Source: Hypomesus transpacificus | Taxonomy: Eukaryota; Chordata; Actinopteri; Osmeriformes; Osmeridae | Assembly (NCBI RefSeq): GCF_021917145.1 | Contig: NC_061063.1 | Coordinates: 5,680,944-5,744,943, forward strand | Direction of reading: 5' to 3' | DNA: 64,000 nt | Shown here: in pieces, positions 33,745-45,952 of the stretch | Layout: each line of letters opens with the position of its first letter | Position numbering within the stretch: position 1 is the first letter of the stretch | Made by a program: the position numbers and the translations under genes | Notes under the pieces: model-generated | Told to the model about the DNA's origin: nothing | Seen by the model: only the letters and a program-made list of their open reading frames with translations | Database searches by the model: none

Positions 33745-34333
33745 CTACATACCATTAACTGTCAAGGTTGTGACCCTTTGTTGGCCACCAGAGGCCCTCA
33801 ATGTGTTCTCTTGGTTTTGGTTCTGTTAATCTGTTCTCATTAGGACATATTGTTTTCACCTGTGCCTTGTTTTTTCTGTGCTTTTTCTGTGGCTTGGATT
33901 CTTATGCTTTTTCCTATTTATTGCATGTAGAAACCAACAATTGAATGTTTATCCTTGTTTCTCTGACAAAGGAGGACATCGAAGCTTGTAAAATATGATA
34001 TCTGACATTTAAATGGTTCTGGAACCTCTCCTCTAATGATTCCTTGAGCAGTCTGTAAAATAACCTTGCGACTAATTAACATGTATGTGTTTATGATCAA
34101 AATATAGTCCATAATTTATATTTAGTGCTTCAGTATGAAATGCACAGATAATAGGAAACTTGTTGTCTATCATATTTAAATCATGAGGACTGTTTTTGAA
34201 ATTGCTTTATGCCTATTGGTTGGATTGTCTGGTTGGATTGTCTGAGTTCCGAGAAATTATGACGGCTAGTACGAAATTCAATGACCTTAAAACAAAGGTC
34301 ATTTCAGGATAGGCTAAAAATCCTTAAATGATC

Positions 34334-34386
34334 ATGTTGACCATTTTTCTGTTTCTCTGTGCTGTATTTGTCCAGTGGTGCAAGAG
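34334..34386 (+). pseudogene. Orphan E-type lectin signal exon, copy 1
   Basis: A 53-base copy of lectin E coding exon 1, with its upstream acceptor (tcatttcag) and part of E intron 1 after it. It lacks two bases (ag) of the E exon, which shifts the frame. No further lectin exons follow. It is a dead fragment of an E-type gene. Confidence 0.75.
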
Positions 34387-34545
34387 GTAAGGTAAGTTGT
34401 GTTAAAAACAAACTAGTAGCCTACTGAAAGCTACAATAGCGTCTTTTTATGTAGGCCTAATGATTGTGGCACAATGACAAACAACATTCATTCAACCGCA
34501 CAAACCAATTTTCCACACATGTTGGGGCTATCTCGTTGTTAGGAT

Positions 34546-34613
34546 CAGTGACCTATACGCTTTTGTAAAGCTCTCTCTTGGAAGTCGCTTTGGATAAAAG
34601 CGTCTGCTAAATG
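34546..34613 (+). mobile_element. SINE/LINE 3' tail
   Basis: Contains ttttgtaaagctctc and gaagtcgctttggataaaagcgtctgctaaatg, the common tail of fish L2-mobilised SINEs. It interrupts the copy of lectin E intron 1. The same fragment lies at 40996-41063. Confidence 0.7.
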
Positions 34614-35246
34614 AAATGTAAACGTAAGTTCGGGAGGAACGCACCAAGACTCCTCCTTTACTCCAATCAACTCGTATGCATCAGCCCAGTTAATATTTGC
34701 AACTACAATAAAGCACACAGAGTCGTAGTATGAATTACAGTATGGAGTTTACTGAACTGCTGTATAATTTGTGTCACTGCATTACACGTGTGGTTCCGGT
34801 TCAAAAGCGTTGAATACACAAGCCACCGCTAGATGGCGCAGTTAACCCAATAACAGTTAGAGCACGGAGGAATGCGACCGAACTCCCCGTTTTTAATTAA
34901 GAGTTTTGTATAAAGTCTCTTCCGTTCCTCTGGTCCTTGTGCTAGCATGTTATCGTCACCCTCCCACCCTTCCTTCTCTGCTTATCCCTGTTGTCTATCC
35001 AGGCTTCCCGGGGGATCTGCTTGAGTTGCTGCTTGGCCGTGAGTCTGTGACCCACGAGGACACTGCCACACTCCTGCCACGTGCATCATTTATTCAATCG
35101 CTGGTTAGCTACTGAACTCGCGAACTCAGCGTTAAATGTTATTTCTCATACTTACTTTACCAGTTTCCAGCGTTCAAAAGAACGCGTTCATTGAACAGGT
35201 TCATTTTTATGAACTGAATGCAACTTAATGACAAATAATGAATTTG

Positions 35247-36415
35247 GACGGTGAACACGTTCATATTATTTGAGGTCTAGCTAAAACTTTACGGAATGTT
35301 TTTCTGCTCCTGAGGAGAGATGCTGTCTAAATCGAATGCTTCAATTTTTGCAATGTTTTGTCAACTCGACTTTGCACTACCCATGCTTTTTCGCACATAC
35401 GTAACCAAACAAGCAACGTATTCCAAGAAGACAAGAGCTCTCGGGTCTCATAAAAATGGCAAGTGAAAGCAGAGACGCAGACTCAGCGACTACATATGAT
35501 GCACCTTATTATTTTTTAGAGGGATTTTTACACACAGTAAACACACAACTTAGAACTATGAAATGAACTCTGAACGAGTTCATGAGAGGTATGAACGTGC
35601 ACAACACTGCCAGTTTCGCAAGGTGTGACAGGAGGGCTTTTTGCTGGACAGGGCAAGAAGAGGATTAGGTATGAGTCCCATCCTCCAAGTAAAACCCGTA
35701 GGCTACGTGTGATCACTACTGTCAGGTTTAAAGCAGTATATCTCTGTGAAAAGAAAGATAACAGTACATGTTACGCTCTGAGTGTGTAACCTTTTGTATT
35801 TACCAGGTATCATTGACTTACCTAAAGGTCTCCTATCAAGTGGTAACACACATTTTTTACTTTGGGTTTGAAAAAGAGTGACCTTTTTCACCGGTATGGA
35901 GTCCACCAATCCACAATCAGTTAGATTATAGCAACATGGATAAACTTTCTGTATGGTGTCCTAGTGTCAGTTGTCTGGGGTTTCTATTTAGGCCGTACTA
36001 TGTTTATATTTCCAGAAATCTGTGTTTAACCGACATCCTGCTCACTGACGGCATTACGGGCACTGTCTGTTCCCCATCTATAGTTCCTGTAATATGTGTG
36101 TGTGCCCCACCAACATCTTAATCACTGACTGCATCACAGGCACTGTGCACTCTTCTCTAATAGTTACAGAAAATACAAATCTACCATAAAAACACAAGGC
36201 CCAACCAGAAGACAAACATGTATGTGATCAAATGCATTCAGATATATGACGATAGACAGTCTCAATAATTGAACTACCAAATATGTGTTTGGTTCTGTAA
36301 AGGAGTTTCCTTGTGGGCTATTATAAATATGGACGTGAGCGAGCAGGTGGAAGTTATCAGTGTGGTGGTAGCGCTCTGAACACAAAATAAGCTCTGACTG
36401 AATCATCTGTTGGTT
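35247..36415. other. Spacer downstream of lectin C
   Basis: Includes the gttca-rich segment 35180-35600, a repeat of the 25320-25440 sequence at 35610-35730, and (35860-36120) an inverted copy of the transposase-like fragment near 46 kb. No intact gene. Confidence 0.5.
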
Positions 36416-36422
36416 TCAACAC

Positions 36423-36428
36423 TTTATT
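36423..36428 (-). terminator. Poly(A) signal of lectin C
   Basis: Minus-strand AATAAA in the context ctcattcaataaagtgttga, as in B and D. Confidence 0.75.
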
Positions 36429-36698
36429 GAATGAGAAACACTTTTAAACAATGCTAAATAAAATAATCACCAACCAGTCAATCTTCTAATCAATCAACAT
36501 TTTAAGAAAAGGTCCACAGAAAAAACAGGTTGGTTTTTGCTCATTTATATTCTAATGAGTACAATGAATTACACAACTATAGTATCCATTCTATGGTTAT
36601 AACAAACATGATTTAGAATTGATTAATAATTAAGGATGATTAAAAAAAGATATATTCAGGCTCCATATAATGCTGCAGCTTTACAAGCTGTTCTGACT

Positions 36699-38032
36699 TC
36701 ATCTGGCGCAGATAAAGCCAAGGGTTGCATGGCAATATAGATCATTCCATTTCCTTGAACCTGAAAAGAAATATAACCAGTAATCATTGTGTATGTGTTT
36801 GTCTTTGGGAGAAATTGTGTGATTTGTGTGACAACGTTATTTACCGCCATAGTTGATGTGGATACATGGCTCCCGTCGACCGTGATTGTTGGGCTCCCTT
36901 TTGGCCCAGTATTGGAAGTCAAACCTTGACCCATCGCTCCACAACCACACTCGGTTCTTTAGGAGATTAACAGACATTTGAATGTCAAGAACAGGCTGTT
37001 GGAATCAAACATGAATATTGTGATGCCTGTGACCCATCCTTACATTCTATCTTTCTTACCCTAACAGCATCAGTCCCCCCAATCCAAGTCAAGGGGTAGC
37101 TACCAGTCCTGCTTTTGACCAATCTCTGGAGGAATTGTTGTTCCCTCAAGCTGTGCACGGAGGCAAGATTCCCTTTCAACTGCAAACAGTACAGCTACAA
37201 GAGAAAGACAATGTTCTTATAACTTTCATACGTTTTCTATTAAAACATTTTACCCAACTGAACTGTGCTACAAGAAAACAGGAAAATCTAATATTGATTA
37301 ATAATCATATTAATGTTATATGATTATCTGGGATTATTCAAATCAATAAATAAAATAAATAATTATTCAGAATGTCATATTGTTAATTGTTGTTTTTTTG
37401 TAATTGTTCTAGCAGCCTAGTTACCTCTGCATCAACCCATTGTCTTCGTTGGGACACATACAGGTAAATGCGTTTCCCATATCTGGCCCATCCTGAGGGC
37501 CGCTTTCGAGCACATCTCTGCGCCTCCGCCATTTCCTCTTCTTCCCCGAGCTCTTCCAACTCGTCACTCTTCAGCTCCTCTTCTGTGTCGAGGAGAGACG
37601 GTGGGTTTCCATCCTCATCCATTTGTCCTAGAAAGGTAGTGTTACACAGCACAGTTATTCATTGAAGTCTGTTCGTACAAGGAGATTGAGAGCTGCACAA
37701 GGGCAGAGACACATCTCACTTGGCCTAAACTGTAACCTTTGCTGTTACACCCATGAAGGACACATAGTAGGGATGTATAGATGAATACCAGGTTCATCAT
37801 CTTACCCAGAGGAAGGTCCTGCTGCTGCACTTCAGCAGACTCCATGGTGGTCTCTGTTGAGGGGACAGGTGTGTCATGAGCAGAGACATCAGGTTAAAAC
37901 TAGAGTTTTTGCTCCTGTGCAAATTCAGAATGTGTTTTGATGTGTGTATGTGTGTTTGGAGTGTATCTCACCTACTGCACCACTCAAGACGAAGGCAGCA
38001 CATAGAAGAAAAGGAATGGTCAATATCGCCAT
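36699..38032 (-). CDS. Secreted C-type lectin-like protein C (EPN type, acidic pro-segment)
   Basis: Six coding exons, minus strand: 37972-38032, 37806-37853, 37425-37627, 37060-37194, 36845-36956, 36699-36760 (TGA). They give 206 residues. The signal peptide is MAILTIPFLLCAAFVLSG, followed by an acidic pro-segment ending GEEEEMAEAQRCARKR with a basic RKR step, then the CTLD. Motifs: WVDAELYCLQLKGNLASVHS, WIGGTDAV, VWLWSDGSRFDF, EPN, EPC, WND and LGFICAR. The calcium/mannose-type ligand set (EPN, Glu, WND) is complete. Both N-terminal hairpin cysteines are missing (KRPSGW, KRIY), while the four core ones remain. Poly(A) signal at 36423-36428. It is bracketed by the 2664 bp direct repeats. Confidence 0.88.
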
Positions 38033-38159
38033 GGTGATGATGGAATCCTGTAAAGAGACAGACAGCACAGAAGATTCATTCTAGGGTCATTGCTATCAGA
38101 ATTCAATCCAACCAAATTCAACATGTTGATCCAGTTGAGAGTGGCAGCCTCAGTACCTG

Positions 38160-38230
38160 TTGAAGTGGGAATTGAATGTGTCAACAAGCTTCTGTTCCAA
38201 TACAGAGAGAGTTCCCAATATATACTTTGA
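38160..38230 (-). promoter_or_regulatory. Lectin C core promoter and non-coding exon
   Basis: A TATATA motif (minus strand, near 38218-38226) lies about 25-30 bases before a short non-coding exon. That exon ends at the donor caacag/gtactgagg near 38157. The layout is conserved in D and in the orphan at 31100. Confidence 0.55.
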
Positions 38231-39032
38231 TGACAAGGAAATACATTGACAAGGAATTTTTGTGTGCAAATGGTAGATTAAAAAGTAGATTGCAGATTGC
38301 TTTGTGAAATCCAACACCCGGAACGTTGAAGAATGATTTCCTTGATTGACCTGCTGTCCCAGGTGTCTGTGTCTCAGTCGTGTCACTTCCCTGTCACTTT
38401 ATCTTGGGGTTGATCAAGTGACAGTTTGACATGCAAAAAAAAATGCTAAGGTCTTTTTGCACCACACACACAACTGACTACCATTGTAATGATTGGTGAT
38501 CAATAAAGAGCATTGCTTTGTCTGCTGAATACAAAGCCACAGGTGATTTAGTTAGGAGATAATTTAATAAATTCAACTGGCTTACACAGAGAACTATTGA
38601 TTAGGAAGAAAGTAACTTCAATAACAGACCAACAGAATGATTTAAATATGATAGATTACAAGCTTTCTATTATCCGTGCATTTCATACCAAAGCATATAA
38701 ATATCAATTATGGACTAGATTTTGATCATGAACACATGTATGTTAATTAGTTGCAAGGTTATTTTATAGGCTGCTCAAGGAATCATTTGCGGAGAGGTTC
38801 CATAACCATTTAAATGTCAGTTATCATATTTTTACAAGGTTTGATGTTCTCCTTTGTCAGAGAGACATGGATACACACTCAATGGTTAGTTTCTAAATGC
38901 AAGAACTAGGACAAAGCCCCCCAAAAAACAGATTTATATAATAATACATTTTAATGGTAAGTTGAAATGGGTACATATTTCATTGAGAGCCATGTCCATT
39001 TAAAATAATTACTTTTGAGTGTTTTTTCAGGG

Positions 39033-41696
39033 TTGAGAGCTATCCAATTCATGGCTGTAAAATGAGCCTGTGGAAACTGTTCCTTGTAATGTTTTTGGAG
39101 ATACTTCCATGATAGCCAGAAAAATATAAAAAAAGGTGTGGTGTGTGAACGTGTGTGTTTGGAATGCATATCACATATTGCACCATGCAGGACGAAGGCA
39201 GCATAGTAATCAAGAGATGGTCGAACTAAAAACCTACAGTTTATTAAACCTTTAGTTATTAGATGATTCCTTTAAAATAAACAAGTTTTGCCATGTCCAT
39301 TTAAAATAACTATTTTTGAGTGGGTTTTCAGGGTTTTGAACCCAAAACCAATGGAGAGCCAAAACCAACAAAAGTTGTGTTGCCTATCTTGGGTACAGGG
39401 AACTACCTCCAAACTGACTGAATCATACACATTAATGATCGTCCCTAGGAAACTCATGATCAGAATCTCTGCTGGTTCTGTTGATTGGAAACCCTATGAC
39501 TACATATTGTTAGAATTCCTCCTACAGCAACAATGACAAACTAAAAGACTGCCACATGGCAGAACTAAATATTCAGGTTTTTATTAGACTTTTAATCAGG
39601 TAATCAAAGAAGTGTCTTGACAATGTTCAGTCACCATTTAAAGCCATGAAGTGAATTGGTTGGACATGGAGCCATGTATAAATGTTCTGACATTAAAATG
39701 GTTCAAGCAGTCCTCTTCAGATGATTCAAAATAAAACAAATTCCCATTTGTGTTTACGATGAAAAGGATATCTCCAATCGATGAGTACAACATACCACCA
39801 TTCACACACCAAGTATAACAACGCTCCTGGGTGACACAATGTTTCTTGGTTTCGTCTCCACATTGGTTTTGGGTTTAAAAGCCTGAAAACCCACTCAAAA
39901 GTAATTATTTTAAATGGATATGGCTTTATTATTTTAAAGGGATCATTTGATAAGTAAAGGTTTAATAAAACTTCAGGTTTTTAGTTCAACCATCTCTTGA
40001 TTACTAGGCTGCCTTCATCCTGCATGGTGCAATATGTGATATGCATTCCAAACACACACATTCACACACCACACCTTTTTTATATTTTTCTGGCTATCAA
40101 GGAAGTATCTCCAAAAACAATACAAGGAACCGTTTCCACAGGCTCATTTTACAGCCATGAATTGGATAGCTCTCTCCGAAATCTGTACCCATTTCTACAT
40201 ACCATTAACTGTCAAGGTTGTGACCCTTTGTTGGCCACCAGAGGCCCTCAATGTGTTCTCTTGGTTTTGGTTCTGTTAATCTGTTCTCATTAGGACATAT
40301 TGTTTTCACCTGTGCCTTGTTTTTTCTGTGCTTTTTCTGTGGCTTGGATTCTTATGCTTTTTCCTATTTATTGCATGTAGAAACCAACAATTGAATGTTT
40401 ATCCTTGTTTCTCTGACAAAGGAGGACATCGAAGCTTGTAAAATATGATATCTGACATTTAAATGGTTCTGGAACCTCTCCTCTAATGATTCCTTGAGCA
40501 GTCTGTAAAATAACCTTGCGACTAATTAACATGTATGTGTTTATGATCAAAATATAGTCCATAATTTATATTTAGTGCTTCAGTATGAAATGCACAGATA
40601 ATAGGAAACTTGTTGTCTATCATATTTAAATCATGAGGACTGTTTTTGAAATTGCTTTATGCCTATTGGTTGGATTGTCTGGTTGGATTGTCTGAGTTCC
40701 GAGAAATTATGACGGCTAGTACGAAATTCAATGACCTTAAAACAAAGGTCATTTCAGGATAGGCTAAAAATCCTTAAATGATCATGTTGACCATTTTTCT
40801 GTTTCTCTGTGCTGTATTTGTCCAGTGGTGCAAGAGGTGAGGTAAGTTGTGTTAAAAACAAACTAGTAGCCTACTGAAAGCTACAATAGCGTCTTTTTAT
40901 GTAGGCCTAATGATTGTGGCACAATGACAAACAACATTCATTCAACCGCACAAACCAATTTTCCACACATGTTGGGGCTATCTCGTTGTTAGGATCAGTG
41001 ACCTATACGCTTTTGTAAAGCTCTCTCTTGGAAGTCGCTTTGGATAAAAGCGTCTGCTAAATGAAATGTAAACGTAAGTTCGGGAGGAACGCACCAAGAC
41101 TCCTCCTTTACTCCAATCAACTCGTATGCATCAGCCCAGTTAATATTTGCAACTACAATAAAGCACACAGAGTCGTAGTATGAATTACAGTATGGAGTTT
41201 ACTGAACTGCTGTATAATTTGTGTCACTGCATTACACGTGTGGTTCCGGTTCAAAAGCGTTGAATACACAAGCCACCGCTAGATGGCGCAGTTAACCCAA
41301 TAACAGTTAGAGCACGGAGGAATGCGACCGAACTCCCCGTTTTTAATTAAGAGTTTTGTATAAAGTCTCTTCCGTTCCTCTGGTCCTTGTGCTAGCATGT
41401 TATCGTCACCCTCCCACCCTTCCTTCTCTGCTTATCCCTGTTGTCTATCCAGGCTTCCCGGGGGATCTGCTTGAGTTGCTGCTTGGCCGTGAGTCTGTGA
41501 CCCACGAGGACACTGCCACACTCCTGCCACGTGCATCATTTATTCAATCGCTGGTTAGCTACTGAACTCGCGAACTCAGCGTTAAATGTTATTTCTCATA
41601 CTTACTTTACCAGTTTCCAGCGTTCAAAAGAACGCGTTCATTGAACAGGTTCATTTTTATGAACTGAATGCAACTTAATGACAAATAATGAATTTG
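39033..41696 (+). repeat. 2664 bp direct repeat, copy 2
   Basis: Near-identical to 32583-35246. Sequence diverges abruptly at both ends: before ttgagagc on the left, and after aatttg on the right, where a GC-rich element follows. Confidence 0.93.
40784..40836 (+). pseudogene. Orphan E-type lectin signal exon, copy 2
   Basis: The duplicate of 34334-34386, with the same two-base deletion. Its donor reads gtgagg where copy 1 reads gtaagg. Confidence 0.75.
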
Positions 41697-41850
41697 TATG
41701 GAAGTCGGCGTTTTTTACGCGTGGTTGAGACGGGGCCGTGTCAAACAAGGCGCAAAAGACGCCGACTTTGTATGCCAAGTCGGCGTTAATTACGCGTGCT
41801 AACACACGGGGGCGTCTTAATACTTGCCCACTAGGCCTTCCATACATTAT
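41697..41850. repeat. GC-rich element with repeated gtcggcgtt..ttacgcgtg motif
   Basis: About 150 bases. The motif agtcggcgtttttttacgcgtg occurs twice (41704 and 41780 regions, the second as agtcggcgttaattacgcgtg), with an inverted gacgccgact between them. tatggaag near the start and cttccatac near the end could be terminal inverted repeats. Its composition is unlike the AT-rich surroundings and it begins exactly where the direct repeat ends. Confidence 0.5.
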
Positions 41851-42164
41851 GCCAAAGCATGTATAGTATCGTGTGTAAAAAAGTGATTAAATCAATTAAT
41901 CACTACTACTGAGTCCTCCTGCCTGAACCTGAATCTTTAGCTCTGCCATGTGGCAGTCTTTTAGTTTGACATTGTTGCTGTAGGAGGAATTCTCACATAG
42001 CCATGTCATGATCACACATGAACAGGAACAATATGTAGCCAAAGAGTTTCCAATCAACAGAAACAGCAGATATTCTGATCATGAGTTTCCTAGGGATGAT
42101 CATGAATGTGTTTAGTATCTGAGTGAACAAAGGGAAAGTTCTCAGTGTGGAGGTAGTTCCCTGT

Positions 42165-42640
42165 ACCCAATATAGCTACACAAGCTCTTCTCCTGCCTGG
42201 CCCCCCAGTGGTGGAATCAACTCACACCTCCATCAGAGACACAGACTGTCTCTCCACCTTCAAGAGAAGGCTCAAGACCCACTTGTTCCGGGAGTACAAC
42301 GGTACTTAGGAATGGTTTGCTGAAACCAATGCAAGTTTCCTCAAAGATCACAATGACTTTTGCTTAGAAACGTGTTGCTCTTGTTGGTTACTGGTAACTG
42401 ATTTAAACTGTTGTATTCGCTGTGAAATATTCTATTTTAGTTAATCCTATTTTATTTTATTTTTACTGTTGCTTGCTTTTCTACAGGTACACTTGCACTT
42501 AGCGATTCATGTTGTTTAATTGTAACTTGCTTAACTACATGCTTTTATGGTTCTTCCCTTTGGCACTTATTTTTTGGTTGTTCACAATGTGTGCTTCTTG
42601 TTTTCGCTAAATGAATAAATGTAAATATAGGCGACACAAC
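42165..42640 (+). mobile_element. L2-like LINE 3' end, second copy
   Basis: Similar to 31935-32560: cttctcctgcctggccccccagtgg, then ttcaagagaaggctcaagacc and acttgttccgggagtacaacgg. It ends near gctaaatgaataaatgtaaat. Dead 5'-truncated copy. Confidence 0.6.
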
Positions 42641-43800
42641 TTTGGTTGGTTTCGGCTCTTCATTGGTTTTGGGTTCAAAACCCTGAAAACCCACCACTCA
42701 AAAGTAAGAATGTTAAATGGACATGGCAAAACTTGATTATTTTAGGTCATTTGATTACTAAAAGGTCATTTGATTACTAAAAGTTTAATAAAATGTTGGT
42801 TTTTTGTTCAACCATCTCTTGATTACTAGGCTAACTTTATTCTGCATGGTGCAATACGTGATATGCATTCCAAACACACACGTTCACACACCAAACCTTT
42901 TTTATGTTTTTCTGATTATCAAGGAAGACAATACAAGTAACAGTTTCCACAGGCTCATTTTACAGCCATGAATTGGATAGCTTTCAATCAAATCTGTACC
43001 CATTTCTATGCACCATTAAAATGTATTATTATATGAATCTGTTTTTTATGCTTTGTCCTAGTTCTTGCTTATAGAAACTAACCATTGAGTGTTTATCCAT
43101 GTCTCTTTGACAAAGGAGGACATTGAACCCTGTACAAATATGATATTTGACATTTAAATGGTTCTGGAACTTTTTACGATGATTCCTTGAGCAGCCTGTA
43201 AAATAACCTTGTAACTAATTAACATGCATGTGTTCATGATCAAAATCTAGTCCGTAATTGAAGTTTATCTGCTTCAGTATGAAATGCACAGATAATAGAA
43301 AACTTGTTATCAATCATTTTTAAATCATGAAGTCTGTTATTGAAATTACTTTCTTCCAAATCAATAGTTCTCTGTGTGAGCCGGTTAAACTTATCTACTA
43401 ACTGAAACACCTGTGCAATTGCATTCAGCAGATCAAGCAATGGTCATTATTAATCACCAATCATTAGAATGGTAGTCAGTTGTGTGTGTGGTGCAAAAGG
43501 ACCCTAGATCAAACCCCAGAAAGAGGAGGAAGTGATTCTGATGAACGATGAGAAGATACCCGGTGGATCGTTCAGCCACATTCAAGGAGCATTTTTATTT
43601 TGCATGTCAAACTGTCCCTTGATCAACCCAGAGATAAAGACAGGGAAGAAGTGACACTACTGAGACACACAGACACCTGGGACAGCAGGTCAATCAAGGA
43701 AATCATTCTTCAACGTTCAGGGTGTTGGATTTCACAAGGCAATCTGCAATCTACTTTTTAATCTACCATTTGCACACAAAAATTCCTTGTCAATGTATTT
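42641..43800. other. Spacer upstream of lectin D
   Basis: Carries a half copy of the palindromic element (about 42650-43010), then the inverted counterpart of the C upstream spacer. No gene. Confidence 0.55.
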
Positions 43801-43813
43801 CCTTGTCATCAAA

Positions 43814-43882
43814 GTATATATTGGGAACTCTCTCTGCTTTGGAACAGAAGCTTGTTGACACATCCAATTCCCACTTCAACAG
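43814..43882 (+). promoter_or_regulatory. Lectin D TATA box and non-coding first exon
   Basis: A gtatatattg motif at 43814-43823 is followed by a short exon ending at the donor after 43882 (caacag/gtactgagg). The next acceptor (tttacag) is 15 bases before the ATG at 44005. Confidence 0.6.
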
Positions 43883-44004
43883 GTACTGAGGTTTCCACTC
43901 AACTGGATCAACATGTTGAATTTGGTTGGATTGAATTCTGATAGCAATGACCCTAGAATGAATCTTCTGTGCTGTCTGTCTCTTTACAGGATTCCATCAT
44001 CACC

Positions 44005-45292
44005 ATGGCGATATTGATCATTCCTTTTCTTCTATGTGCTGCCTTCGTCTTGAGTGGTGCAGTAGGTGAGATACACTCCAAACACACATACACACATCAA
44101 AACACATTCTGAATTTGCACAGGAGCAACAACCCTAGTTTTAACCTGATGTCTCTGCTCATGACACACCTGTCCCCTCAACAGAGACCACCATGGAGTCT
44201 GCTGAAGTGCAGCAGCAGGACCTTCCTCTGGGTAAGATGATGAACCTGGTATTCATCTATACATCCCTACTATGTGTCCTTCATGGGTGTAACAGCCAAG
44301 GTTACAGTTTAGGCCACTTGGCATGTGTCTCTGCCCTTGTGCAGCTCTCAATCTCCTTGTACGAACAGACCTCCATGAATAACTGTGCTGTGTAACACTA
44401 CCTTTCTAGGACAAATGGATGAGGATGGAAACCCACCGTCTCTCCTCGACACAGAAGAGGAGCTGAAGAGTGACGAGTTGGAAGAGCTCGGGGAAGAAGA
44501 GGAAATGGCGGAGGCGCAGAGATGTGCTCGAAAGCGGCCCTCAGGATGGGCCAGATATGGGAAACGCATTTACCTGTATGTGTCCCAACGAAAACAATGG
44601 GTTGATGCAGAGGTAACTAGGCTGCTAGAACAATTACAAAAACAACAACAACAATGAACAATATTACATTCTGAATAATCTCAGATAATAATAAATATTA
44701 TTAGATTTTCGTGTTTTCCTGTAGCCCAGTTCATGCTGGTAGAATGTTTTAATAGAAAACTTATAAAAGTGCTAAGAACATTGTCTTTCTCCTGTAGCGG
44801 TACTGTTTGCGGTTGAAAGGGAATCTTGCCTCCGTGCACAGCTTGGGGCAACAAAACTTCCTCCGGAGATTGGTCAAAAGCAGGACTGGTAGCTACCCCT
44901 GGACTTGGATTGGGGGGACAGATAATGTTAGGGTAAGAAGGATAGGATGTAAGGTGGGTCACAGGCATCACAATATTCATGTTTGATTCCAACAGCTTGT
45001 TCTTGACATTCAAATGTCTGTGTATCTCCTAAAGAACCGAGTGTGGTTGTGGAGCGATGGATCAAGGTTTGACTTCCAATACTGGGCCAAAAGGGAGCCC
45101 AACAATCACGGTCGACGGGAGCCATGTATCAATATCAACTTTGACGGTAAATAACGTTGTCACACAAATCACACAATTTCTCCCAAAGACAAACACATAC
45201 ACAATGATTACTGGTTATATTTTTTCTCAGGTAAAGGGGCTTGGAATGATCTATATTGCCATGCAAGCCTTGGCTTTATCTGCTCCAAATGA
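44005..45292 (+). CDS. Secreted C-type lectin-like protein D (EPN type, acidic pro-segment)
   Basis: Six coding exons: 44005-44065, 44184-44231, 44410-44612, 44798-44932, 45035-45146, 45231-45292 (TGA). They give 206 residues. It is the inverted paralogue of C and has the same signal peptide type, acidic pro-segment, RKR step and missing hairpin cysteines. It differs in the CTLD: a SYPWTWIGGTDNV segment, EPN, PCININFDG, then WND and LGFICSK. The calcium site is intact. Poly(A) signal AATAAA at 45547-45552. It lies head-to-head with C across about 6 kb. Secreted; ligand unknown. Confidence 0.88.
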
Positions 45293-45546
45293 AGGTAGAC
45301 CAACCTTTCAAGCTGCAGCACTATATGGACCCTGAATATATCTTTCCTTTAATCATCCTTAATTATTAATCAATTCTAAATCATGTTTGTTATAACCATA
45401 GAGTGGATACTATAGTTGGTTAATTCATTGTACTCATTAGAATACAACTGAGCAAAAACCAACCCGTTTTTTCTGTGGACCTTTTCTTAAAATGTTGACT
45501 GGTTGGTGATTCTTTTATTTAGCATTGTTTAAAGTGTTTCTCATTC

Positions 45547-45552
45547 AATAAA
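45547..45552 (+). terminator. Poly(A) signal of lectin D
   Basis: AATAAA in the context ctcattcaataaagtgttga, about 255 bases after the stop codon. Confidence 0.75.
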
Positions 45553-45952
45553 GTGTTGAAACCAACAGATGATTCAGTCAGAGCTTATTTTGTGTTCAGA
45601 GCGCTACCACCACACTGATAACTTCCACCTGCTCGCTCACGTCCATATTTATAATAGCCCACAAAGAAACTCCTTTACAGAACCAAACACATATTTGGTA
45701 GTTCAGTTATTGAGACCGTCTATGGTCACACATCTGAATGCATTTGATCACATACATGTTTGTTTTCTGGTTGGGCCTTGTTTTTTCATGGGATATTTGT
45801 ATTTTCTTAATTATTAGAGACTAGTGCACAGTGCCCGTGTTGCAGTCAGTGATTAAGATGTTGGTGGGGCTAACACACATATTACAGGAACTATAGATGG
45901 GGAACAGTGCCAGTAATGCCATCAGTGATAGTGAGTGAGTTATCGGTGAAAC

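Larger units (their letters stand above)
32583..35246 (+). repeat. 2664 bp direct repeat, copy 1
   Basis: Base-for-base match to 39033-41696 at an offset of 6450. I noticed only two mismatches (32733 T against 39183 C, and 34389 A against 40839 G). It contains the palindrome, an orphan E-type lectin exon and a SINE/LINE tail. The copies bracket lectin C. Confidence 0.93.
35860..38950 (-). repeat. Inverted repeat arm carrying lectin C
   Basis: Lectin C with its 3' flank, introns, promoter and upstream spacer matches 43020-46080 in opposite orientation. The match runs through introns and flanks, showing a block duplication rather than retroposition. Arm ends are approximate. Confidence 0.85.
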
